Shown: positions 34,021-43,848, counted from the first letter of the stretch. The stretch: 64,000 bases of DNA from Spirosoma linguale DSM 74 (GCA_000024525.1 CP001769.1:6915001-6979000); one strand, 5' to 3'. Notes: generated by a model not told the origin, from the letters alone. Made by a program: numbers and translations.

Positions 34021-37000
34021 TTACTCCTTCCCGCTGCTCACTTTCGAGGTTTTGGCTTCGTTCAGTTCCTTCAGTAGCTCAGCTACAGCCGTATCCAGCT
34101 GCACATTTTTGTCCGTATAGCTCTCGCCGATGGGCCGCGACACGGCTATGTCGACCGGGCGAGGGGCCAGTTCCATGTTCTTGCCGGTGTTGTCGGTGAT
34201 TTTGGAGAACGGCAACCGGAGGTTCGAGCCGTCGATGAGTTGGGCGGCTGAGGTGAAAATAATCCAGCCCGCCGTTGGTTCGCCCACGACCTTGCCCAAT
34301 TTCAGCGTCCGGTACCCTTCAGTGAAATCTTCCGCATCAGATAACGAGTGCTGGTTCGTGACCAGAATGGTTGGCGTTTCCAGCGCCCGCTGGCCCAGTT
34401 GCGTACGGGCCGGGGCGGCTGGCAGGCCACGCGAGGTCATGGTCAGGTAGCCTTTACGGGTAAACACATCCAGCGCGTAGGCATTGACGAAGCCGCCGTT
34501 GTTGTTCCGCACATCGACCACTACCCCTTCTTTAGCGTGGTTGTCGGCGTCCAGATCAAGGCTCAACTGCGCCAGCGACTCCGCCGACATGTCGTACATG
34601 TGCACGTAGCCGAGCCGACCGCCACTTACTTTATCCACGTACTGCCGTTGTTGTTGCACCCATTGCTTGTACAGTAATCCCTTTTCCGTCGTCAGGTTAA
34701 CCGGCCGGATGGTCACTTCGCGCGGGGTGCCGTCGGGCGTTGAGGCTAGCATAAGCGAGATGCGCCGGTTGATCTGGTTTTCCAGCAACTGATCGAGGTT
34801 GGTGGTGGCGGTGATTTTCGTGTCGTCAACGCCAACCAGATAATCACCGACTTTGATCGTTCCCGACAACGCGGCCGGACTCAGCGGAATGATCTCGGTA
34901 ATTTTCAGTTTCCCTTTTGTCTCGTATTCCTCCCGGTCGAAGCGCAGACCAATGCGGCCCGTCGTCGTTTGTACAGAACCGGCTGGCCCCGAAATGCCCG
35001 AGTGCGATGCATTCAGTTCGCCCAGCATCAGGCTAATCAGTCGGCGTAGTTCGTCGGGGGTGCGGGCACCGGCAGCTAGTGGTTCGTATTCGGCTTTAAT
35101 GGCTTTCCAGTCTACCCCGTGGAAGGTGGAGTCGTAAAAGCCTTTATTCTGAATGTCCCACGCCTGGCGGAAAACCTGCACTTTCTCCTCGCCGAAATCA
35201 ACGTCCATTTCGGCCGTTACGGCCAGCGGCCTGGGCTCGCGTTTGTCGAGCGTGATGGACTGGATACGGCCCTGTTCGAGGTAATAAATCTCTTTGCCAT
35301 CGGGTGAGAATTGCGCGCCGTTTTTGTTGCCAGCAGTGGACGTGAGTTGCCGGGCAACGCTCTGGTCTCGGCCCAACTCATCGAGCGAGTACGTGTATAA
35401 GTTCTGCTGACCGGCCACCGTAGCAATAAGCAGCAGCGTTTTGCCGTCCTTGCTGATCGAATGCGCGTCCACATCGACACCCACCGGCAACAGGCTCAAC
35501 CGCTGGCGAATGTCTTCGAAAACGATCTTTGTTGGAGAACCACTTTTGCCCAGCTTGGCCGTGTCGCCCAAGGCCGATGTGCTCGTGTCGCGCAATGTGG
35601 TTTTGGCGACGGCGGGTGACGTTGGGGCGGGTTTCAGCGTTTTCGGCACCTCTTCGTTAAACAGATCCCGGAACTGGTCTTCCCGGAATTTGGGTGAACG
35701 GGGCACCAGGTCGATGCGGGCAATCTGCGCCGTTTCGGTACGCTGGGTGGTGCTGAACAGAATGTATTTTCCATCCGGACTCCAGGTTACGTTGCCGCCA
35801 AAGGTATTCGCCAGAAAACTAACCGGCTTGCTTTCGCCCCCGATGGCCGGAATGACCGAGATATTCCGGAAGGTTTTGGCTCCGTACGACGCAAACGCAA
35901 TCCATTTGCCATCCGGCGACCACACAACGGCGCCATTCGAGCCAAACGGCGGACGACCGAGGTAGGCTTTCTTCAGCAACCGATCTTTTTTGGTAGCGAT
36001 GTCCAAAACACGCAACTCCTGCCCATTTCGAACATAAGCCAGCGATTTTCCATCGGGCGAAAACACGGGCGAACTGTCGTCTAGTGCGCCGTCGGTCAGA
36101 CGAGTTTCGTCGCGGGTGGCAAAGTCGTAACGGTAGAGGTGAGCAGCACCGTCGCGCTGGGATACATAAACCAGGCTGCGGCTGTTGGGTGTCCAGACTG
36201 GCTGTGATTCGTTGGCGGCACTAGTGCTGATCCGGGTTGCATCGCCCCCGTCTTTGGTAGAAGCGGCAAACACTTCGCCATGGGCTACAAAGGCCACTTT
36301 CTTGCCATCGGGTGAGAGGGCCAGTTCGCGGAACTGGTTCGTTAGTTTCAGCCGATCAACCGCCGGGCTGGCGGCAACACCCCGCAACTTAACCGATAGG
36401 GGAGCGGTCTGCTTACTGGCAACATCGTATTTCCAGAGTTGAAAATCACGCTCGAAAACGATGCTTTTTCCGTCGTAGCTGATGGATGGCCACAGCACCC
36501 GCCCGTTCGAGAACGACGTTAGCATAGTAGGTTTGCCGCCCAGCGGGAGCGTCCACAGGTTTTGTCCCCGGGTACGGTCCGACACGTAAAAGAGGGCCTT
36601 CCCGTCGGCGCTCCACATCGGCCAGAGTTCTTTGGCTCCGCCTTCGGTCAGGCGTTCGTAGGCCGTGGCCGCTTTTTTAGCATCGGTATGGAGCAGCCAG
36701 ATTTCAGATTCGTCGAGGTGGCTATGGCCTTTGCGCCACCACTGGTTGGAGGCAATGCCCCGCGCCGAGAAAGCCAGCGTTTTGCCATCGGGCGAGGGAG
36801 CGCTGTAAAATTCATTGGCATAGCGGTCGGCGGTAATGGCCATGGGCGTACCACCGTTGACCGACACCCGGTAGATGTCGTTCATACCCGAAATATCCTT
36901 GGCCGTCGACTGGAAATAGATCATCTTGCCATCCCGCGACCAGGCGTTGAGCACTTCGGCCCCGTCGTCGTAGGTCAGACGTTTGGTGGTACCCGTTTCC

Positions 37001-37314
37001 AGCGTTAGCAGATACACGTCGCCGTTGCCGGTGCGGGAGGATACGAACGCCAGATACTTGCCGTCTGGCGAATACAGCGGGCGGGACTCATTATCGGGAT
37101 GCGAAACCAGCAGCCGGGCTTCACCACCCGCAGCGGGTACCGTCCAGATATCGCCCCCGGAGACGAACGCTATTTCGGCCCCATCGGGCGAAAGGCTGGG
37201 TTCAGCATAAGCGAATTTTGGCGTTGGCGTGGCCGGTGGTGTTTGCGCTATAGCGGGTGCCGCAAGGGAAATCAGCAGGGCAGATCGGAGAAGAATTTTT
37301 GTAGAAGTATACAT
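34021..37314 (-). CDS. Tricorn-type S41 peptidase with beta-propeller and PDZ domain, exported
   Basis: 1,097 residues from ATG 37314, which starts a clean signal peptide (LLRSALLISLAAPAIAQ); an upstream ATG adds 16 poorly fitting residues. Residues about 25-650 hold repeated SPDGKxIAF-type blades of one or two TolB/WD40-like propellers. A PDZ domain (about 810-890, LKITEIIPLSPAALSGTIKVG) and an S41 catalytic part follow (VVDVRNNNGGFVNAY and TNQHSLSDAEDF, the probable nucleophile Ser). Tricorn-like proteases degrade peptides; export suggests a periplasmic or secreted role. Confidence 0.9.
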   Translation of the reverse strand: MYTSTKILLRSALLISLAAPAIAQTPPATPTPKFAYAEPSLSPDGAEIAFVSGGDIWTVPAAGGEARLLVSHPDNESRPLYSPDGKYLAFVSSRTGNGDVYLLTLETGTTKRLTYDDGAEVLNAWSRDGKMIYFQSTAKDISGMNDIYRVSVNGGTPMAITADRYANEFYSAPSPDGKTLAFSARGIASNQWWRKGHSHLDESEIWLLHTDAKKAATAYERLTEGGAKELWPMWSADGKALFYVSDRTRGQNLWTLPLGGKPTMLTSFSNGRVLWPSISYDGKSIVFERDFQLWKYDVASKQTAPLSVKLRGVAASPAVDRLKLTNQFRELALSPDGKKVAFVAHGEVFAASTKDGGDATRISTSAANESQPVWTPNSRSLVYVSQRDGAAHLYRYDFATRDETRLTDGALDDSSPVFSPDGKSLAYVRNGQELRVLDIATKKDRLLKKAYLGRPPFGSNGAVVWSPDGKWIAFASYGAKTFRNISVIPAIGGESKPVSFLANTFGGNVTWSPDGKYILFSTTQRTETAQIARIDLVPRSPKFREDQFRDLFNEEVPKTLKPAPTSPAVAKTTLRDTSTSALGDTAKLGKSGSPTKIVFEDIRQRLSLLPVGVDVDAHSISKDGKTLLLIATVAGQQNLYTYSLDELGRDQSVARQLTSTAGNKNGAQFSPDGKEIYYLEQGRIQSITLDKREPRPLAVTAEMDVDFGEEKVQVFRQAWDIQNKGFYDSTFHGVDWKAIKAEYEPLAAGARTPDELRRLISLMLGELNASHSGISGPAGSVQTTTGRIGLRFDREEYETKGKLKITEIIPLSPAALSGTIKVGDYLVGVDDTKITATTNLDQLLENQINRRISLMLASTPDGTPREVTIRPVNLTTEKGLLYKQWVQQQRQYVDKVSGGRLGYVHMYDMSAESLAQLSLDLDADNHAKEGVVVDVRNNNGGFVNAYALDVFTRKGYLTMTSRGLPAAPARTQLGQRALETPTILVTNQHSLSDAEDFTEGYRTLKLGKVVGEPTAGWIIFTSAAQLIDGSNLRLPFSKITDNTGKNMELAPRPVDIAVSRPIGESYTDKNVQLDTAVAELLKELNEAKTSKVSSGKE

Positions 37315-37498
37315 TGGAGAATGTATCGGGTTGTTGATGAACTGGATAATACAGGCCAGCAAAGATGGGTGATAGAATGAATTTTGTAAATCTGGTTTTG
37401 CTATATAAAAATACGGCTGTTCGGCGGGGTTGGCAAATTAAATAGGGTATTGGTAATTGTCAGGAATAATTATATTCAGCTACATAAACTGTATGCCC

Positions 37499-38077
37499 AT
37501 GCCCAACGCTATTTTTCACCAGTTTCTGCAACGCTTTTGTCCGTTCACCGAGACGGAATCCGACGCGCTATTCGCCTTGTTCGAGCCATTGGTGGCAGGT
37601 CGGAAACACCATCTTCAGCAGGAAGGCGACCGGGTGGAACGGGTGTATTTTGTGCAATCGGGCGTGTTGCGCGGCTACTACCTCAAAGAAGGCGAGGAGA
37701 TAACGTCCAACTTCTATTTCGGACCGACGCTGACAGGCGATGTGGTGGCCCTGCGCGAGAAAACGACTACCCGGCTGAATATTCAGGTTATCGAAGAGGG
37801 TACGCTGTGGCAAGCTCGGCTCGCACAGATTGACGAACTATCGGCACAATACCCCATCATGTACCGCTTGTTCATGGTCTTTTTCGAGCGACTGTACGCG
37901 TTCAACCACAAACGCCAGCTTTCCTTTATTTACGACACGCCCACCGAACGGTACCTTAAACTATTCGCCGAACGGCCCAAAGTAATGGCACAGATTCCGC
38001 AGCATTACATCGCTTCTTACCTAGGTATCAAGCCCGAATCGCTCAGCCGTATCCGCAAGCGCATCATGCACGAGTGA
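37499..38077 (+). CDS. Crp/Fnr family transcription regulator
   Basis: About 192 residues from ATG 37499 (37493 equally possible). A cNMP-binding-like beta-roll at 10-110 (LQQEGDRVERVYFVQSGVLRGYYL) precedes a C-terminal helix-turn-helix with AERPKVMAQIPQHYIASYLGIKPESLSRIRKRI. No cysteine cluster, so it is not an FNR iron-sulphur sensor. It is divergent from the tricorn gene and the following OMP gene starts 87 bp downstream, so either could be its target. Confidence 0.85.
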   Translation: MPNAIFHQFLQRFCPFTETESDALFALFEPLVAGRKHHLQQEGDRVERVYFVQSGVLRGYYLKEGEEITSNFYFGPTLTGDVVALREKTTTRLNIQVIEEGTLWQARLAQIDELSAQYPIMYRLFMVFFERLYAFNHKRQLSFIYDTPTERYLKLFAERPKVMAQIPQHYIASYLGIKPESLSRIRKRIMHE

Positions 38078-38164
38078 GTTTTTCTTAACCGAAGTCAACG
38101 TTTTCGGCGAAGTGGCCCCGCCACCTTTGTCGAGTCCAACGACGGACAATAAAACACGTTGACG

Positions 38165-38791
38165 ATGAAAAATTTCCTGATCGGGCTAGCCCTGACCATA
38201 GCGGTTAGCAGTCCCTTAGCGGCCCAAACACAGAAGTTACCCATTTATGGCGAAATCGGTTTAGGCGTTGGCCAGACACTCTTCGGAAGCGGTACAAAGG
38301 CCAGTTTACAACGAGCCCTGGGCGGCAATGGCTTCGATCCTGGCACGGGCAACAATGTAATGATGGGGGTTTACGTAGCCCCCGAAAACTGGCACGGGCT
38401 GGGGGTTGGCTCCCGCATTCGGGGCACGTTCGGGGCATCGGTGAAAGGTAATGCGGGCGACCAGTACATTTTCAATTATTACAATCTGGCGCTCTCAGCC
38501 AAGTATTATCCATCCGGGCAGTTTAACCGGGGCGTTTACGGGCGCGGGAGTTTCGGTTTTGGACAGTTTACAACCAAACGGCTCATCGAGAGCAGCAACA
38601 CCTTTGCGCATCAGTACGCCATTGGTACCTCCGTCATGCTCGGCGGGGGTTACACCATTCCGTTCCGCCGGACGGCCTTGAGCCTCGAAGGCGAGTGGGA
38701 ATCCGCCAGCCGAAACGGTACGGTCAATGGCGTGGGCGACGTCCGGTTTCGCTCGGGCCAGCTTGGTGTAAACCTCATTCTATCGTTTTAA
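38165..38791 (+). CDS. Outer-membrane beta-barrel protein
   Basis: About 209 residues from ATG 38165; a TTG at 38159 is also in frame. Signal peptide (LTIAVSSPLAAQ) then YGEIGLGVGQTLFG, LGVGSRIRGTFGA and repeated amphipathic strands ending LGVNLILSF, with the terminal Phe of many barrel proteins. It belongs to the small OMP_b-brl group. It is probably co-transcribed with the following DUF4386 gene, and possibly controlled by the Crp/Fnr regulator upstream. Confidence 0.72.
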   Translation: MKNFLIGLALTIAVSSPLAAQTQKLPIYGEIGLGVGQTLFGSGTKASLQRALGGNGFDPGTGNNVMMGVYVAPENWHGLGVGSRIRGTFGASVKGNAGDQYIFNYYNLALSAKYYPSGQFNRGVYGRGSFGFGQFTTKRLIESSNTFAHQYAIGTSVMLGGGYTIPFRRTALSLEGEWESASRNGTVNGVGDVRFRSGQLGVNLILSF

Positions 38792-38822
38792 GCCACCAAC
38801 CGCAGTCCTCTCAATTCCGTAT

Positions 38823-39578
38823 ATGAAAACGAGCGTTATTTCCGAAAAAACGAGGGTTCGGCTGGTAGGTATACTCCTTCTGGCCGAAGTAGCAGCGGTG
38901 CTGTTGCCCGTTATCGTGCTGGGTAAATACTTCGAATTTCCTGATGTACTGCGTCGGCCGGCGGCCTATGGCCTGGCCCTTTTTCGGCAGGATCAGGCAC
39001 ATATTGTACCGGCTTATTATGTATTCATGGTATCTGGCCTGCTGTTTTTGCCCCTATCGTACGCCATCAATTCGGTCCTGAAGACAACCGCGTCGGCCGT
39101 ATGGCAAGAGTTATTAACGGGTCTGGGATTAGCCACGGCTATTTTTCAGTCGATAGGCTTTAGCCGCTGGCTATTTGTTATTCCGTTTCTGGCCGACCAG
39201 TACGCGCAGCAGCCCGCGCAACGAGCTACCATTGCACTGCTTTACGAAACACTCAACCGCTATGCCGGTATGACCATCGGTGAACATCTGGGCTTTCTGG
39301 CTATGGGCTGCTGGAGTCTTGTGCTGGCGGCCTTACTCTGGCAATACAGGTTGGCGAGTCGTTGGTTTGCTCTGGCTGGCGTACCAATTGGCGTCGGTTT
39401 ACTGGTTAGCGTACTGGAACATGCCGGTGGACCATCGGCGGAGTTTCTGGCCATCATCAACTTTGCGGCTAACACTGCCTGGTCAATCTGGCTATTTTTA
39501 CTGGGTTGTTGGTTTCTGGCTTATGCGCCTGTTTACCAGTTTGTTACTATTTCGGGACAATATCCGGTTTTGCGGTAA
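38823..39578 (+). CDS. DUF4386 integral membrane protein
   Basis: 251 residues with six predicted helices and the DUF4386 pattern: LVGILLLAEVAAVLLPVI near the start, QAHIVPAYYVFMVSGLLFLP, and TIGEHLGFLAMGCWSLVLA. No function is known for the family. It starts 31 bp after the barrel gene and ends 20 bp before an epimerase gene. Confidence 0.8.
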   Translation: MKTSVISEKTRVRLVGILLLAEVAAVLLPVIVLGKYFEFPDVLRRPAAYGLALFRQDQAHIVPAYYVFMVSGLLFLPLSYAINSVLKTTASAVWQELLTGLGLATAIFQSIGFSRWLFVIPFLADQYAQQPAQRATIALLYETLNRYAGMTIGEHLGFLAMGCWSLVLAALLWQYRLASRWFALAGVPIGVGLLVSVLEHAGGPSAEFLAIINFAANTAWSIWLFLLGCWFLAYAPVYQFVTISGQYPVLR

Positions 39579-39598
39579 ACTGATTATCTTTCGCAACT

Positions 39599-40513
39599 AT
39601 GAACAGACAAACTATTTTAGGCGCTGGCGGGGTAATTGCTACGGAAGTAGCGCGCCAGCTTCTCACCTATACCGACACCATTCGGCTGGTCAGCCGTAAC
39701 CCAAAAGCCGTCAATCCGACCGATGAACTGGTTCAGGCCGACCTGACCGATGCCCAACAAACGGATAAGGCGGTGGCCGGTTCGGACATCGTTTATCTGG
39801 TGGCGGGATTGCCGTACAAAACATCCATCTGGCAGGAAAACTGGCCTAAAGTCATGCAGAACACCATCGATGCCTGCGAACGGCATGGCGCTAAACTCGT
39901 CTTTTTCGATAATGTGTATATGTATGGTCGTGTCAGCGGCTGGATGACGGAAGAAACGCCATTCAATCCCATCAGCAAAAAAGGGGAGGTTCGCGCTCAG
40001 ATTGCCCGGATGCTGCTCGACGCCATGCAGGCCGGTCGGGTAACGGCGCTCATTGCCCGCTCTGCCGATTTCTACGGGCCAAACGTGCCCAATTCCGTTA
40101 CCGAAGCCCTCGTATTCAGCAAACTAAGAGCCGGTAAAACAGCAAACTGGCTGGTCAATGCGCAGGTAAAGCACTCCATAACGCTGGTGGCCGATGCAGG
40201 CAGGGGTACGGTCGTGCTTGGAAATACGCCTGACGCTTACGGCCAAACCTGGCACCTCCCCACCGACCGTCAGGCGCTGACGGGTCATGAATTCATTGGT
40301 CAGGCAGCGGCAGCGTATGGCGTTAAACCCAATTATTCGGTGTTGTCGAACTGGATGGTTTGGCTGGGGGGATTGTTCAACCCGGTTGTCGGCGAAACGC
40401 GGGAAATGCTGTATCAAAGCGACTCCGATTACCTGTTCGACAGCAGCAAATTCGAGAATCGGTTTTTTCCGGCTACAAGCTATAGCGAGGGAATAAAACA
40501 GTCGGCGGTGTAG
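39599..40513 (+). CDS. NAD(P)-dependent epimerase/reductase-like protein
   Basis: 304 residues. The N-terminus RQTILGAGGVIATEVARQL is a Rossmann motif; SDIVYLVAGLPYK and LVFFDNVYMYGRV correspond to beta strands 4 and 5 of extended SDRs. In place of a clear YxxxK there is YMYGRVSGW, so catalysis by the standard mechanism is uncertain. Such NmrA-like proteins act on sugars or as redox sensors. It is the third gene of the 38165-40513 group. Confidence 0.75.
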   Translation: MNRQTILGAGGVIATEVARQLLTYTDTIRLVSRNPKAVNPTDELVQADLTDAQQTDKAVAGSDIVYLVAGLPYKTSIWQENWPKVMQNTIDACERHGAKLVFFDNVYMYGRVSGWMTEETPFNPISKKGEVRAQIARMLLDAMQAGRVTALIARSADFYGPNVPNSVTEALVFSKLRAGKTANWLVNAQVKHSITLVADAGRGTVVLGNTPDAYGQTWHLPTDRQALTGHEFIGQAAAAYGVKPNYSVLSNWMVWLGGLFNPVVGETREMLYQSDSDYLFDSSKFENRFFPATSYSEGIKQSAV

Positions 40514-40617
40514 CTGGTTTGGCCACGGGCTAATTCGTTAAATGGCTGTGTTAAAACGAAAGCTGATAAATTCGTGTTGATACATCAAATTGTCTACTTG
40601 TTTTAACTTGTTCAGCC

Positions 40618-41103
40618 ATGTCTGATTACACCATTCCCGCCCAGACGCGCATTGGCCATATTCACCTGAAAGTCGCCGACCTCGACCGGGCGCTGGCGTT
40701 CTACCGCGACCTGCTCGGCTTTTCGCTCGTTACCATGTACGGGACCGAAGCCGCGTTTATTTCCGCTGGCGGCTACCACCATCACATTGGGCTAAACACC
40801 TGGTATAGTAAAGACGCGCCCCCCGCACCCACACGGGCCGCTGGCCTGTTTCATACCGCCATTTTGTACCCAACCCGCCGTGACCTGGCCGTGGCGCTGA
40901 AGCGGCTCATCGACGCGAAATATCCTATAACGGGCGCATCTGATCACGGTGTTTCCGAAGCCATCTACCTCAACGACCCCGACCGCAACGGCGTTGAACT
41001 CTACTGGGATCGCCCCCGCGAGGACTGGCCCCTGAAACCCGACGGCTCCATCGAGATGTTCACGCACTCGCTGGATCTGGAAGGGCTGCTTGGGGAGATA
41101 TGA
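40618..41103 (+). CDS. VOC (glyoxalase/extradiol dioxygenase) family protein
   Basis: 161 residues with two VOC modules. IGHIHLKVADLDRALAFYRDLLGF opens the first (His16 as probable metal ligand), HHHIGLNTWYSKDAPP closes it, and IYLNDPDRNGVELYWDRP carries the second-module metal Glu. The closest common annotation is catechol 2,3-dioxygenase-like (CatE). The substrate is unknown. It is monocistronic, with a nested repeat region downstream. Confidence 0.85.
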   Translation: MSDYTIPAQTRIGHIHLKVADLDRALAFYRDLLGFSLVTMYGTEAAFISAGGYHHHIGLNTWYSKDAPPAPTRAAGLFHTAILYPTRRDLAVALKRLIDAKYPITGASDHGVSEAIYLNDPDRNGVELYWDRPREDWPLKPDGSIEMFTHSLDLEGLLGEI

Positions 41104-41170
41104 GTTTTCAGCGTTGTTTTGTCATGTCTCTTCGATATCGAGTCTTGCAGGATTATATAAGGCGTCAAGA

Positions 41171-41326
41171 CAGTCGCGTGGCGACGAAATGTTTGTAGTT
41201 AAGAGCTCTTCAGTGTCTGGCAGCGTGCCGTAGGTATGCAACAATCGGTACAGGTCGCATACCTACGGCACGCCAATTGAGACCATTACCAACTTTTGCT
41301 ACAAACATTTCGTCGCTATGCGACTG
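41171..41326. repeat. Outer inverted repeat of a nested pair
   Basis: Left 41171-41198 and right 41299-41326 are 28-bp near-perfect reverse complements (two mismatches, CGCGTGGCG facing CGCATAGCG). The arms contain a CGTCGC/GCGACG core. The 100-bp spacer contains a different inverted repeat. Confidence 0.7.
41223..41273. repeat. Inner inverted repeat of the nested pair
   Basis: Perfect 17-bp arms, 41223-41239 and 41257-41273 (GCGTGCCGTAGGTATGC and its complement), around a 17-nt spacer. Lies inside the 41171-41326 repeat. Confidence 0.75.
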
Positions 41327-41466
41327 GCTCGCCATGCCACTGGGTTTATTACGAGACTGTGCTTTAAAAATTCAGGAGTGCGAGTAATAGCCTTATCATA
41401 AAGGCTTGTATCATCCACGTAAAAACCCTCACAGACGCCTTTATTAGGTAAAATTAAATCCTGCTT

Positions 41467-42300
41467 CTACTTCACCAACTCTCTCGGCAACTGACTAATA
41501 CCCTGAATCTGAATATTTCGGTAGAACACCTCGGCCCCTTCGGATTGTATCTGGATTTTGCCCTTTGTCAGCGGCTCCACCTGGCCGTTGACGATGTGCC
41601 GTGTTTTCGTCAGGACCAGATTGACTTTACCGTTCATGACGTGTACACAGGTGTCGCCGAAACAATACAGCTCCAGCACGTTCCACTGACCGGATGGTTT
41701 CTCGGCATCCGGGTTCTTGAGGCACGATCGTCCGATGGGTGTTTTGTCCTGGAAGGTGACGAGCGGAGCATCCGGGTCATACACATACCCTTTCTCGTTT
41801 TTGCGGGCGGTAATATCGGTTAGCACGTTCATGACGCCCCAGTAATCGCCACAATCGCCCTCCTGCACCTGCAATTCGAACGACTCCATCCAAAGCATGG
41901 GCGTCCCGTGTGGGCCGACGCTGTGGTACAGCAAGCCGCTGTCTCGCGGACGGTCGAGTTTGGGGGGCCATTTCTGCGTTCCCCATTTAAACTCCATTCG
42001 GAGGTGGTAATTGCCGTAATCGGCCAAGGTGTTGATGCCGCCGAAGGTCTCACCCGAAATGCGTAACGCCGGTTTACCATCGACCGTCACGACCGAAAAA
42101 ACATGATTGGGGTCGTTGTTCAGGCCCAGCGGGGGCATTTTATCGTTTGCGCCGTCTTTGGCGTAGGGCTTATCCAGATAGGTTTCCCAGCCGCTGAGGT
42201 TTTTGCCGTTGAACAACGATTGCCATTTCGCCGACGATTGGGCCGTCACCGACGAAGCGATCAGCAAACAGATACCGGCTGACAGTAAGCGTAATGTCAT
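41467..42300 (-). CDS. DUF1080 (3-keto-disaccharide hydrolase-type) exported protein
   Basis: 277 residues from ATG 42300, which starts a signal peptide (MTLRLLSAGICLLIASSVTA); upstream in-frame ATGs add 21 hydrophilic residues. The DUF1080 fold begins WQSLFNGKNLSGWETYLDKP and ends EGAEVFYRNIQIQGI. This concanavalin-like family includes 3-keto-glycoside hydrolases acting on oxidised disaccharides. A second, shorter member lies at 48920-49516. Confidence 0.85.
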   Translation of the reverse strand: MTLRLLSAGICLLIASSVTAQSSAKWQSLFNGKNLSGWETYLDKPYAKDGANDKMPPLGLNNDPNHVFSVVTVDGKPALRISGETFGGINTLADYGNYHLRMEFKWGTQKWPPKLDRPRDSGLLYHSVGPHGTPMLWMESFELQVQEGDCGDYWGVMNVLTDITARKNEKGYVYDPDAPLVTFQDKTPIGRSCLKNPDAEKPSGQWNVLELYCFGDTCVHVMNGKVNLVLTKTRHIVNGQVEPLTKGKIQIQSEGAEVFYRNIQIQGISQLPRELVK

Positions 42301-42693
42301 GAGGAAAAGGGTTTGATAAGGAGTAAAGCGAAAGCATTTGCGTAAAATCAATCGGGCACTCATTCAAATTAGAAACCTGAATAAAAGTTGGCAGTTCTGT
42401 CTGGGCCAAGCTCTGGCTTGGCCGTCAGATGGTAAAAGCAAAGGCCAAGCCAGAGCTTGGCCCAGACAAAATCCATTCGGACACGCAAACAATTAATTTG
42501 GCGTAGCACTAAAGTTGTAAGCCGTTTGAGGGTCTCAAAACCAATATCATAATCGTTCGTCCTCTCTTTTTAGTGGTCAACATTCCACAAAACACCGACA
42601 CAACCCACATTTCATGCTTCAGGCTAAGAGAATACAACCTTTCCGCGAACACGCCGTTAATGGCGGGATGTATTACTTACTCAACATACAACC
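42301..42693. other. Divergent intergenic region with a REPIN-like repeat
   Basis: Separates two divergent secreted-protein genes. Its left half (42399-42467) is a paired palindrome; the right half, about 42500-42693, should hold the promoter of the propeller lipoprotein gene, but no clear TTG-TAnnTTTG pair is visible. No gene seen. Confidence 0.55.
42399..42467. repeat. REPIN-like paired palindrome
   Basis: Perfect 25-bp arms 42399-42423 and 42443-42467, a 19-nt spacer, and an internal palindrome in each arm (GGCCAAGCTCTGGCTTGGCC). Same design as 33902-34019 and 62874-62946, with a different sequence. Confidence 0.8.
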
Positions 42694-43800
42694 ATGAAAC
42701 AGTTTATCATTCCGGTTCTACTCGGGCTCGGCCTGGCCGCTGGCTGTCAGAAAAAAGAAAATGCGAAGGGCGTCGATACCGGCGATCTGGATAGCGCCAA
42801 AGAGACCGTTTCGACGGTAGGTGATCCCAAACTCCTGTACACGCTGCCCACCAACTACAACACGCCCGATGGTATGGCGCTGGCTCCCGACGGCACGGTC
42901 TATCTGTCCGTTCCCAACCTGGCCGACAACAGCTACCCCGGCGTTATCGTGACGTTTGCCGCCGACTCGGTGAAGTTCTTCACCAGCCTGCCCGTTCACC
43001 CCGATACCAAACATGCCTGCCCGATGGATTTGGCGTTCGGCCCCGACGGTAACTTATATTATGCCGACAACCAGTACGAAAACGACAAAAATTACAAATC
43101 CCGGCTGATGCGGGTTAAGATGAGTGGAGGTAAAGCCGTAAGCGTGGAGCCGGTCGTGACGGGCTTCGGTTTGTCGAATGCGGTGGTCTGGAAGGGCAAC
43201 ACCGTTTACGTGACCGACAGCCAGTGGGATATGCCCGATAACGATAAGGGCAGCGCCGTCTTCCATTTTACGCTCGATGAACTGAACAAAGGCGTGGTGG
43301 CCCTGAAACCCAAAACGATGGACCCGCACGTGCTGGCGACTTTTACCACGACGGTAAACGAAACGGGCGTCGACAATGGGGCCGATGGACTGGACTACGA
43401 CAGCAAAGGAAATTTCTATACCGGCTCGTTCGGCGATGGCACGCTTTACAAAATGACCCTCAAACCCGATGGTTCGCTGGCCTCGAAAGAAGTGGTGAAG
43501 GTAAGCGAACCGATTGCCTGCGTAGATGGCCTGATCGTGGACCGCAAAACGGACAAGATCTACCTCTGCAACTCACGTATGAACTCGATACAGACCGTAA
43601 CGCCTGATGGCAAGGTGAGTACACTAGTGCAGAACGGCGACACCGATGGCAAAGACGGCCGAATCGATCAACCCGCCGAAGTGCTGCTAAAAGGCAACCG
43701 CCTGTTCATCACCGACTACGACAAACCAGAAAAGAAGTTCGTCAACACAAAAGCCGACGATGTGCATACGATGTCGTATGTTGATCTGGTGAATCAGTAA
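42694..43800 (+). CDS. Six-bladed beta-propeller (SMP-30/gluconolactonase-like) lipoprotein
   Basis: 368 residues. The signal peptide ends in a lipobox (LGLAAGC at about 12-18). Propeller blades such as NTPDGMALAPDGTVYLSVPN and CPMDLAFGPDGNLYYADNQY follow. The fold is that of SMP-30/NHL-type sugar-lactone hydrolases, but catalytic residues cannot be confirmed. It has a GC-rich 11-bp hairpin just past its stop. A decayed copy of its last 32 codons lies 1.8 kb downstream at 45515. Confidence 0.78.
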   Translation: MKQFIIPVLLGLGLAAGCQKKENAKGVDTGDLDSAKETVSTVGDPKLLYTLPTNYNTPDGMALAPDGTVYLSVPNLADNSYPGVIVTFAADSVKFFTSLPVHPDTKHACPMDLAFGPDGNLYYADNQYENDKNYKSRLMRVKMSGGKAVSVEPVVTGFGLSNAVVWKGNTVYVTDSQWDMPDNDKGSAVFHFTLDELNKGVVALKPKTMDPHVLATFTTTVNETGVDNGADGLDYDSKGNFYTGSFGDGTLYKMTLKPDGSLASKEVVKVSEPIACVDGLIVDRKTDKIYLCNSRMNSIQTVTPDGKVSTLVQNGDTDGKDGRIDQPAEVLLKGNRLFITDYDKPEKKFVNTKADDVHTMSYVDLVNQ

Positions 43801-43808
43801 CTGAGTGG

Positions 43809-43848
43809 CGGTGCTGACGGAATTGGGCGACTGGCTTCGTCAGCACCG
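43809..43848 (+). terminator. GC-rich hairpin after the propeller lipoprotein gene
   Basis: Perfect 11-bp stem CGGTGCTGACG 43809-43819 with 43838-43848 and an 18-nt loop, starting 9 bp after the stop codon. There is no strong T-run, so termination is uncertain. A damaged version (left arm only) follows the pseudogene at about 45620. Confidence 0.5.

Larger units (their letters stand above)
41104..41466. other. Non-coding gap with two nested inverted repeats
   Basis: No plausible gene. The space from 41171 to 41326 is an outer inverted repeat whose spacer holds a second, unrelated one (both listed separately). The remaining bases 41327-41466 show nothing I can support. Confidence 0.6.
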
